Shown: positions 1 to 5,079 of the stretch, in pieces
Position numbering within the stretch: the first letter of the stretch is position 1
Layout of the letters: each line of letters begins with the position of its first letter
From: Lachnospiraceae bacterium
GTDB taxonomy: Bacteria > Bacillota > Clostridia > Lachnospirales > Lachnospiraceae
Reading direction: 5' to 3'
DNA length: 5,079 nucleotides
NCBI GenBank assembly: GCA_017437205.1
Contig: JAFSBP010000048.1
Location: forward strand, 1 to 5,079
The notes under the pieces: generated by a model
Databases searched by the model: none
Told to the model about the DNA's origin: nothing
The model's input: only the letters and a program-made list of their open reading frames with translations
Made by a program: the position numbers and the translations under genes

Positions 1-60
1 GTAGTCAAACTAGGATATACATCCATGCTTGACTACTATCTAATAGTCCGTGAAAACTAA
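1..60 (+). CDS. Group II intron reverse transcriptase/maturase, C-terminal end (partial)
   Basis: Reading frame 1 is open from the window edge to a TAA at 58-60, giving 19 residues that include LGYTSMLDYY. This resembles the usual C-terminal tail of LtrA-type intron proteins, where a stretch like GYxSLxxYYxxVR follows the maturase domain X. The stop falls four bases before domain V begins, a layout seen in many bacterial introns whose protein lacks an endonuclease domain. Such proteins help the intron RNA splice and reverse-transcribe it into new DNA sites. Only the tail is visible, so neither intactness nor activity can be judged. The assignment rests on position and a short motif; the intron structure next to it makes it likely. 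Confidence 0.62.
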   Translation, partial: VVKLGYTSMLDYYLIVREN

Positions 61-63
61 GGA

Positions 64-95
64 ACCGCCGTATACCGAACGGTACGTGCGGTGGT
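64..95 (+). ncRNA. Group II intron domain V (catalytic hairpin)
   Basis: Domain V is the catalytic core of the ribozyme. A 9-bp lower stem (64-72 with 87-95, including G-U wobbles) leads to a 4-bp upper stem (73-76 with 81-84), a GAAC loop (77-80) and the two-base CG bulge at 85-86. Aligning the lower stem with the canonical GAGCCGUA/UACGGUUC places CGC at 66-68 where many introns have the AGC catalytic triad, with the middle G in the expected G-U wobble. CGC triads are known in some bacterial intron classes. The hairpin is about 32 bases, against 34 in classical examples. Confidence 0.88.
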
Positions 96-97
96 GT

Positions 98-136
98 GGG
101 AGGTCGGCTAATCAACTAATGGTTAGCCTCCTACCC
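98..136 (+). ncRNA. Group II intron domain VI (branch-point hairpin)
   Basis: Domain VI carries the branch-point adenosine that attacks the 5' splice site. GGG (98-100) pairs with CCC (134-136), then A133 is unpaired, AGG (101-103) pairs with CCT (130-132), and after a small internal loop GGCTAATC (106-113) pairs with GGTTAGCC (121-128) around a seven-base loop. A133 lies seven bases before the predicted intron end, where the branch point normally sits. The pairing is seen directly and fits the family well. Confidence 0.85.
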
Positions 137-1500
137 TATTCCTGCAAACTTTTCACATACTCTGTCAGCAGTTCTTTTTTATTTCTCTCCGGCTCGTCCA
201 GCACCCACTCAAGGCAGGCGCCGAGGATTCGTCCGATCTCTTTTCCGGGTGCAATCCCCATTGCCATCAGGTCCTTGCCATTAAGCTCCAGCTCTTTCAA
301 AGTGAGGCAGTCATCCGCATCCACGATTTCCTCGTAAGCCTCGCGCACAGCGTCAAGGGCGGGCAGATGAGTTTTCTTCGCAAACTCGGTCTTTGCCAGA
401 TTGTCTGCCAGATTCACCTCCATGAGCAGCGGAAAGCGTTCGCGACCGATGGCACTCACAAGGCGGCGCAGCGCCCGCTTATTGACTACGGGGGGAGTCT
501 GTCTTGCAGCAACGCAGTCGCGCATACTATCGTGGTAGCGCACCAGAGCAGTCACATTGTCAATGGTGTGATTGTCAAACTTCAGACTCCGCAGTGCGTT
601 GCGGGTGATGTCCGCACCCACGATGGCGTGCTGTTTAAAGTGGGTGGTGCCGTCTGCGTCGATCCGCAGACAGTCCGGCTTTCCCATGTCGTGAAAGAGC
701 ATGGTTAGCCGCAGAATCGGGTTTGCCTCCACATGGAGCAGAGATTCTATGGTATGCTCGCCCACAGAGAGTGCATGGAAGGAGTTTTTCTGCGGAGTCT
801 CCATCATGCGGTCAAATTCCGGGAGGACAATCGCCGTGATCCCGGTCTCGTAAGCTGTTCGAATATAATCCGGATGGGGTGAGGTGATGAGTTTCAAAAG
901 CTCGGCTTGAATACGCTCTTTGCTGATCAGTCGGAGATTGCCCGCCATTTGTTTGATGGCGGCTTTTGTATTGTCCTCAATGGTAAAACCCAGTTGTGCG
1001 GAAAAGCGGACGGCACGCATCATGCGCAGGGCATCTTCGCGGAAGCGCTCCTTAGGATCGCCCACGCAGCGGATGATTTTGTTTTCGAGATCGGCAAGGC
1101 CGTCAAAGCAATCGACCACACCCTCGCCCGGGCGGTAAGCCATCGCGTTGATCGTAAAATCGCGGCGCTTTAAGTCCTCAACCAAACTGGGGGTGAAGGT
1201 GACGCTGGTGGGATGACGGCCATCCTGATAGTCACCGTCCACCCGGTAGGTGGTCACCTCGTAACCTACCTGACCGATCATCACTGTCACGGTGCCGTGT
1301 TCTATTCCGGTGTCGATGGTGCGGCGGAAAATGGATTTCACCTGCTCGGGCAGGGCGGAGGTCGTGATATCCCAGTCGCCGGGAGTCCGGCCGAGGATGG
1401 TATCACGGACACAACCGCCTACAGCGTAGGCTTCGAATCCATGTTCTTCCAATTTTTTAATAATCAATTCCACCGGTTCGGGGATTTGTATCTGTATCAT
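136..1500 (-). CDS. cca: CCA tRNA nucleotidyltransferase (HD-domain type)
   Basis: A cytoplasmic enzyme that builds or repairs the 3'-CCA end of tRNAs from CTP and ATP without a template. Numbering from the ATG at 1500 (454 aa): the class II nucleotidyltransferase head has GG at 28-29, RD at 32-33 and the metal-binding DWD at 42-44. RRDFTINAMA (112-121) and EDALR (155-159, base recognition) follow. A C-terminal HD domain has HD at 270-271, HFKQH near 287-291 and YHD near 322-324. This suits the roughly 450-aa HD-containing CCA enzymes of Firmicutes. Poly(A) polymerase and partial CC- or A-adding enzymes are close relatives and cannot be fully excluded. I prefer the ATG at 1500 because AGGAG (1507-1511) is six bases upstream of it; the ATG at 1506 abuts that site and would add two residues. 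The stop codon (136-138) and part of the last Glu codon lie inside the intron, so the natural C-terminus may have been slightly altered. Confidence 0.93.
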   Translation of the reverse strand: MIQIQIPEPVELIIKKLEEHGFEAYAVGGCVRDTILGRTPGDWDITTSALPEQVKSIFRRTIDTGIEHGTVTVMIGQVGYEVTTYRVDGDYQDGRHPTSVTFTPSLVEDLKRRDFTINAMAYRPGEGVVDCFDGLADLENKIIRCVGDPKERFREDALRMMRAVRFSAQLGFTIEDNTKAAIKQMAGNLRLISKERIQAELLKLITSPHPDYIRTAYETGITAIVLPEFDRMMETPQKNSFHALSVGEHTIESLLHVEANPILRLTMLFHDMGKPDCLRIDADGTTHFKQHAIVGADITRNALRSLKFDNHTIDNVTALVRYHDSMRDCVAARQTPPVVNKRALRRLVSAIGRERFPLLMEVNLADNLAKTEFAKKTHLPALDAVREAYEEIVDADDCLTLKELELNGKDLMAMGIAPGKEIGRILGACLEWVLDEPERNKKELLTEYVKSLQE

Positions 1501-1506
1501 AATCAT

Positions 1507-1511
1507 CTCCT
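1507..1511 (-). promoter_or_regulatory. Ribosome binding site of cca (decides start)
   Basis: On the minus strand this reads AGGAG. It touches the first in-frame ATG (1504-1506) with no spacer but stands six bases before the second ATG (1498-1500). That spacing favours the second ATG as the real start and a 454-residue protein. Confidence 0.7.
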
Positions 1512-1564
1512 GATAAACATATTAAGGCACGGAGCATTGGCAAGACGGCCAAGGCTATATGCAT

Positions 1565-1594
1565 AGTTTACCACTAAAGAGGGATTTTACGCAA
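1565..1594 (-). promoter_or_regulatory. Weak sigma-A-like promoter candidate for cca
   Basis: On the minus strand TTGCGT (1594-1589) and TAAACT (1570-1565) are separated by 18 bases, each matching four of six consensus positions. The position suits a leader of about 50-60 bases before cca. The match is poor enough that another site in this AT-rich stretch could be the true promoter. Confidence 0.25.
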
Positions 1595-1604
1595 GCCCTT
1601 GTTG

Positions 1605-1633
1605 GTATAAACCCGCCTCTTTCCTCATAGATT
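1605..1633 (+). promoter_or_regulatory. Candidate sigma-E sporulation promoter for the CotS-family gene
   Basis: ATA (1607-1609) is followed after 16 bases by CATAGATT (1626-1633). The sigma-E consensus described for Bacillus subtilis is roughly ATA, 16-18 bases, CATACAHT; the -10 here matches seven of eight positions. Transcription would start near 1640, about 38 bases before the ATG. A sigma-E promoter drives mother-cell genes early in sporulation, which fits a coat-protein gene. The same bases also read as an extended sigma-A -10 (TGGTATAAA, 1603-1611), but that reading has no convincing -35, so I favour sigma-E. Confidence 0.5.
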
Positions 1634-1677
1634 GGAATAGTCCGTTTTGGATAAGTCCGGTTAGGGGGAATAAAGAG

Positions 1678-2643
1678 ATGAGTGAACGCGGGATGGCAGT
1701 GTTAAATCAGTATGAGTTTGAGGTGATCCGCATCGGCAGGGGCAGGGGTGCTCTGCTGGTGGAGACGGACGCCGGACTGAAATGGATGGCGGAGAGCAGT
1801 AAGACGGAAGCGAGGATCGAGACCCTGCAGCAGGTGCTGTCGGCCCTCAGAGAGCAGGGGTTCCCTGCGGAGCAGTACGTGGCGAACCGGGAGGGAAATT
1901 GGATCAGCAATGATGAGTATCAACACCCTCATGTAGTCATGGACTGGTTTTCCGGCAGGGAGTGTAGTTCCAGAGATGAGCGGGATTCGTTGGAGGCTGT
2001 GGCGATTTTGGCGAAGCTTCACTTAGCCCTCCAGCAGATTGAACTTCAGGTGGAACCGGTGACCGATCTGAAGGATCTTTGGGAAAGGCACAATCGAGAG
2101 ATGGTCAAGGTGAGAAAATATATCAAGACGCGCAACGGGAAAAATGGGTTTGAGCGAAATATCATGGAGACGGTTTCGGAATACTTGGAGCAGGGAAAAC
2201 GGACGGTGGAGCTATTGACCCAGAGCAAGGCAAAACCGGCACTGCAGCTTTGTCACGGTGAGTACACATATCACAATGTATTGTTGGAGGCAGGGGGCTT
2301 TGGTGTGATCGGGTTTTCTACACTGCACACCGGCTATCGCTCGGAGGACCTGTACTACTTTATGCGCAAGGTGTTGGAGAAGAATCACTGGAGTCTGAGG
2401 CTGGGGGCGAAGATGCTGGAAGTGTACAATCGCATCTTTCCCATGGGGCAAGGGGACTGGAATCTCTTGTACCTGCTGTTTCTTTATCCTGAAAAGTATT
2501 GGAAACAGCTAAATTATTACTATAATACGCGAAAAAGCTGGATTTCCGACAGAAATCGTGATAAAATCATGCTAATAGAACAGCAAAAAGAGGGAAGAAA
2601 CTCATTTTTGGAGTTTTTACATCAACGCACTGAGTTTGTGTGA
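1678..2643 (+). CDS. CotS-family spore coat protein, kinase-like fold (likely pseudokinase)
   Basis: A 321-residue protein resembling the CotS family, which has an aminoglycoside-phosphotransferase-like fold and associates with the spore coat in the mother cell. Supporting features are the N-terminal GALLVETDAGLK (24-35, matching the family's usual 'G..CETD.GLK' segment), LCHGEYTYHNVLL (191-203) at the catalytic loop, DLYYFMRKVLEKN (224-236), and YPEKYW...YYNTRKSW (270-288) near the C-terminus. The catalytic loop, HGD....N in active members, reads HGE (193-195) with N200 kept, and the metal-binding D-x-D region reads GFS (212-214). Phosphotransfer is therefore doubtful and a structural role more likely. 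No signal peptide or membrane segment is visible. The start is supported by AGGGGG (1663-1668) nine bases upstream; Met6 is a less likely alternative. A sigma-E-like promoter lies upstream, and galM follows after 85 bases. The precise coat role is unknown. Confidence 0.8.
   Translation: MSERGMAVLNQYEFEVIRIGRGRGALLVETDAGLKWMAESSKTEARIETLQQVLSALREQGFPAEQYVANREGNWISNDEYQHPHVVMDWFSGRECSSRDERDSLEAVAILAKLHLALQQIELQVEPVTDLKDLWERHNREMVKVRKYIKTRNGKNGFERNIMETVSEYLEQGKRTVELLTQSKAKPALQLCHGEYTYHNVLLEAGGFGVIGFSTLHTGYRSEDLYYFMRKVLEKNHWSLRLGAKMLEVYNRIFPMGQGDWNLLYLLFLYPEKYWKQLNYYYNTRKSWISDRNRDKIMLIEQQKEGRNSFLEFLHQRTEFV
2499..2526 (+). promoter_or_regulatory. Possible internal sigma-A promoter for galM and the deacetylase
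   Basis: TTGGAA (2499-2504), a 16-base spacer and a perfect TATAAT (2521-2526) lie within the 3' end of the coat gene, about 200 bases before galM. It could let galM and the deacetylase be expressed in growing cells independently of sporulation. The TATAAT falls on codons for a conserved YYYNT stretch, so it may exist only because of coding constraint. Confidence 0.3.
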
Positions 2644-2728
2644 GACATTCTGCCGGGGAAATGTGACCTGTGCGGGAAGTTAACGGCAGGCGGCGGGAGA
2701 TGGACGACGGAAAGGGAAGGCAGAACAT

Positions 2729-3745
2729 ATGATAGAGAAACAGGCATTTGGATTCGCGAAAACAGGGCAGGCGGTAACGGCATATATTTTGACCAATGCG
2801 TCCGGGATGAAGATCAAGCTGATTGACCTCGGGGCGACTTTGGTGGAGGTGTGGACACCCGATCGGGAAGGCAACCTTGGAAATGTGGTGCTTGGGCATG
2901 CTACCTGTGAGGACTATGAAACAAAAGGCGGATGTTTTGGCGCGACCGTTGGACGTGTGGCAAACCGGATCGCCGGTGCGGAGTTTATGCTGAGAGGAAA
3001 GATGTATCATCTGGAGGCAAACAACGGAAAGAACTGCTGTCACAGCGGAACAGATGCATATTACCGTCGTGTTTGGGACGCACAGGTGAATGAGTTTAAG
3101 AACAGTGTTACCTTTAAGTTGTTTAGCCCCGACGGAGATCAGAATTTTCCGGGAAACCTTTGGATGAAGGTGACCTACACATTGACTGACGAGGGTGAGG
3201 TGCGGATCAAGTATCACGCGAAGACAGACGAAATAACGTTGTTTAATCCGACAAATCACAGCTACTTTAATCTGAGTGGAAAGACCTTTGAGGAAACTAT
3301 TTTGGATCATATGCTGTGGATCAATGCGGATCAGACGACGCCGGTGGGAGAAGATCTGGTTCCCACCGGGGAGATTCGCGATGTGGCAGGATCTCCGATG
3401 GACTTTACAGTTCCGAAGGCTGTGGGCAGAGATATTGATGCGGATGATGACCAGATCCGTTTCGGACACGGATATGATCACAATTGGATGTTAAAGGCGG
3501 GAAAAGTCCAGCTTATCTGCTATCATCCGGGCAGTGGACGGCGGCTCACGATGACGACGGATATGCCCGGGGTTCAGGTGTATTCGGGAGGAATGAAGCG
3601 TGTCGGAATCTGTTTTGAGACGCAGGTGCCGCCGGATGCGGTACACCATGATAATTTCCCGAATTGTATTCTGATGCCGGATCAGGAGTTTGAGAGTACC
3701 ACAAGCTATCGCTTCGATGTGGCGGAGGAAGGCTTTTGGATGTGA
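2729..3745 (+). CDS. galM: Aldose 1-epimerase (mutarotase)
   Basis: A cytoplasmic enzyme that interconverts the alpha and beta anomers of sugars such as galactose and glucose, feeding the Leloir pathway. The 338-residue length is typical. Family landmarks appear in order: FGATVGRVANRIAG (70-83), a substrate His at 105, NPTNHSYFNLSG (173-184) with His177 as the likely general acid, GYDHN (248-252) with Asp250, and FETQ (296-299) with Glu297 as the likely catalytic base, followed by NFPNCILMP. All expected active-site residues are present, so it should be active. The loop usually reading N.LHGG is NCCHSG (102-107) here, a mild departure. GGAAGG (2715-2720) lies eight bases before the ATG. No other Leloir genes (galK, galT, galE) are in the window, so it could serve general sugar metabolism. 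It probably shares a transcript with the deacetylase 30 bases downstream. A related epimerase with another sugar preference is possible. Confidence 0.93.
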   Translation: MIEKQAFGFAKTGQAVTAYILTNASGMKIKLIDLGATLVEVWTPDREGNLGNVVLGHATCEDYETKGGCFGATVGRVANRIAGAEFMLRGKMYHLEANNGKNCCHSGTDAYYRRVWDAQVNEFKNSVTFKLFSPDGDQNFPGNLWMKVTYTLTDEGEVRIKYHAKTDEITLFNPTNHSYFNLSGKTFEETILDHMLWINADQTTPVGEDLVPTGEIRDVAGSPMDFTVPKAVGRDIDADDDQIRFGHGYDHNWMLKAGKVQLICYHPGSGRRLTMTTDMPGVQVYSGGMKRVGICFETQVPPDAVHHDNFPNCILMPDQEFESTTSYRFDVAEEGFWM

Positions 3746-3775
3746 TAAACCTGTAGAAAAAGAGGGGAAGTACAG

Positions 3776-5079
3776 ATGAAGAAAGTGTCGCGGATTGACC
3801 GAAAGAGAAGAAGAAAAATGACCCAGATCATTAGAGTGACTGTATTGATTTTGTTGGCGGTTTTGCTGGTGGTCAGTGTGATCTGCCTGGCGTTAAAGCT
3901 GGGAGATGTGGATGGTCCGGTGAGCGGAACAGTGGGCACCGGCGGTACGGAGACGACCACAGGCGATGATGCAGGAAGTATCGGGGAGACCCCGGACGGA
4001 GGCGCGACCGAGGGTACGGTCGAGGAGACAACGCCGGCGGAGGAAGTCTGGGCAGAGGTCACCGAGAAGGCAGACCTGATGGCAATGCAATATGATTACG
4101 ACGGAGCGATCGAACTGCTTAAAGGTCAGAGCGGCTATGGGGAATCAAGTTACCTCAAGGATAAGGTAGATGCGTACACGGCCATAAAAAATTCATGCGT
4201 GGAGTATAAACCGGAGGATGTTGCCCACGTGTTTACCCACTCGCTGGTGGTGGATGTGGAGAGGGCCTTTGACGGTGACTCCAGAGAAGCGGCATACGAT
4301 GATGATATGCTCACGCTGGACGAGTTTGAGAAGATTATTGCTTCCATGTACGAAAATGGTTATGTGCTGGTGAGTCTTCATGATATGGTGGATGTGGCGG
4401 CGGATGGGACGATGACGAAGAAGAGTATCTGGCTGCCAGAGGGAAAGAAGCCTGTGGTGTTCTCTCAGGATGACTTAAGCTACTATCATATTTATGATGG
4501 CGATGGACTTGCCGACTGTCTGTTTGTGGACGAGAACGGTGAAGTGAAAAACAAATATACTGATGCGAACGGAAATGTTCTGGTCGGTGATTATGATATG
4601 GTTCCGGTGATTGATACCTTTGTCAAGGAGCATCCGGACTTCTCCTATCGGGGAAGAAAGGGAATCATCGCCATGACCGGCTACAACGGAGTGTTCGGGT
4701 ATCGCACGGACGGTGATTACCGCGACTGGACAGACCTGCTTACGGATCAGCGCCTCTGGCTGGAGAATCATCCGGAGTTTGATTGGGAGGCGGATGTCGC
4801 GGCAGCGAAGGCGGTTGCGGACGCGATGAAGGCGAACGGTTGGGAGTTTGCGAGCCACAGCTGGGGACATGCGAATATGGGAACTTCCACCATGGCGCGG
4901 ATCAAGACTGACACAGAGAAGTGGAAGCTTTATGTGGAGTCCATCGTCGGAAAGACGGATGTGTTTATCTATGCTTACGGTGCTGATATTTCCAGTTCTA
5001 CACCCTACACCATGGATAATGAGCGGTTCGCATACTTGAAATCTCAGGGCTTTAACATCTTCTGTAATGTAGACGGAAC
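3776..5079 (+). CDS. Membrane-anchored polysaccharide deacetylase-like protein (3' end beyond window)
   Basis: The reading frame is open from the ATG at 3776 to the window edge (434 codons visible), with AGGGG (3763-3767) eight bases upstream. A basic N-terminus (RKRRRK, 9-14) precedes one membrane segment (about 21-40). A Gly/Thr/Glu-rich low-complexity linker (about 43-90) and a short helical, TPR-like stretch (YDYDGAIELLKG, 106-117) follow, then a CE4/NodB-like domain predicted to lie outside the membrane. The domain shows HVFTHSL (151-157), SQDD (230-233) where classical members have TFDDG, the metal-binding SHSWGH (360-365, His361 and His365), and FIYAYGAD (397-404) near the usual R.PYG region. 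CE4 enzymes remove N- or O-acetyl groups from peptidoglycan or other cell-surface glycans. Substrate and activity are not determined here because the motifs are atypical and the C-terminus is missing. It follows galM after 30 bases, suggesting one operon. Confidence 0.85.
   Translation, partial: MKKVSRIDRKRRRKMTQIIRVTVLILLAVLLVVSVICLALKLGDVDGPVSGTVGTGGTETTTGDDAGSIGETPDGGATEGTVEETTPAEEVWAEVTEKADLMAMQYDYDGAIELLKGQSGYGESSYLKDKVDAYTAIKNSCVEYKPEDVAHVFTHSLVVDVERAFDGDSREAAYDDDMLTLDEFEKIIASMYENGYVLVSLHDMVDVAADGTMTKKSIWLPEGKKPVVFSQDDLSYYHIYDGDGLADCLFVDENGEVKNKYTDANGNVLVGDYDMVPVIDTFVKEHPDFSYRGRKGIIAMTGYNGVFGYRTDGDYRDWTDLLTDQRLWLENHPEFDWEADVAAAKAVADAMKANGWEFASHSWGHANMGTSTMARIKTDTEKWKLYVESIVGKTDVFIYAYGADISSSTPYTMDNERFAYLKSQGFNIFCNVDG

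Larger units (their letters stand above)
1..139 (+). mobile_element. Group II intron, 3' end (partial)
   Basis: This is the tail of a retrotransposing self-splicing intron. The visible order is the C-terminal end of the intron-encoded protein, domain V, domain VI and a 3' splice boundary, which is the normal order for a bacterial group II intron. The intron ends ...ACCCTAT, with the branch-point A seven bases from the end and a terminal A-pyrimidine, as is usual for these introns. The rest of the intron and its 5' exon lie left of the window. The 3' exon is the antisense strand of cca, so the intron is transcribed opposite to cca. The domain structure is seen directly; the exact boundary at 139/140 is inferred from the consensus. 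Confidence 0.88.

Noticed and set aside
1..36. Perfect 8-bp inverted repeat (GTAGTCAA / TTGACTAC) enclosing 20 bases
   Set aside because: It lies in the coding tail of the intron protein, has no T-tract and too long a loop for a terminator. It may be part of intron domain IV, but I cannot support a separate function.
50..337. Open frame of 95 codons on the + strand
   Set aside because: It runs through intron domains V and VI and then antisense to cca, with no ribosome binding site; a shadow frame.
1537..1552. TTGGC / GCCAA inverted repeat in the divergent intergenic region
   Set aside because: Five-base arms around a six-base loop are short enough to arise by chance; no known operator is recognised.
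2650..2689. CTGCCG / CGGCAG inverted repeat in the gap between the coat gene and galM
   Set aside because: The arms are six bases with a 28-base loop and no T-tract follows, so it does not qualify as a rho-independent terminator; a regulatory role is unsupported.
2567..3481. Long open frame (304 codons) on the - strand
   Set aside because: It lies antisense across galM and the end of the coat gene, both with clear family motifs; its translation is Cys/His/Arg-rich with no recognisable domain. A shadow of galM codon use.
3903..4045. Gly/Thr/Glu-rich stretch that might be a tandem repeat
   Set aside because: Composition is low-complexity but no exact repeat unit is seen; it is best explained as a flexible linker between the membrane segment and the extracellular domain.

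Overview
The window looks like chromosome of a spore-forming Clostridia-type Firmicute, most likely a Lachnospiraceae relative. The reasons are a CotS-family spore coat gene, strong AGGAG/AGGGG ribosome binding sites, a CCA-adding enzyme with an HD domain, and a membrane-anchored CE4-type deacetylase of a style I associate with that family. The species cannot be named from sequence alone.

Left edge (1-139, + strand): the 3' end of a bacterial group II intron. It holds the last 19 codons of the intron-encoded reverse transcriptase/maturase, then domain V (64-95), domain VI with a bulged branch-point A at 133, and a 3' splice boundary near 139/140. Next to it on the - strand lies cca (136-1500), the tRNA CCA-end enzyme. 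The intron sits antisense to cca, and its last bases supply the cca stop codon, so the insertion lies exactly at, or slightly trims, the end of cca.

Middle (1501-1677): a divergent intergenic region. On the + strand it contains a good match to a sigma-E (mother-cell sporulation) promoter ahead of a CotS-family gene (1678-2643). That protein has a kinase-like fold but has lost its key catalytic acids.

Right half (+ strand): galM (2729-3745, aldose 1-epimerase) and, 30 bases further on, a membrane-anchored polysaccharide deacetylase-like gene that runs off the window (3776-5079). The three + strand genes are co-directional with short gaps (85 and 30 bases). No terminator is visible between them, so they may be co-transcribed; a sigma-A-like promoter inside the 3' end of the coat gene could also drive galM and the deacetylase separately. 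A link between the last two genes and sporulation or envelope modification is inference from gene order. I did not find a clearly new multi-gene system. The most interesting points are the intron/cca junction, the degenerate kinase under a sporulation-type promoter, and the atypical deacetylase motifs.
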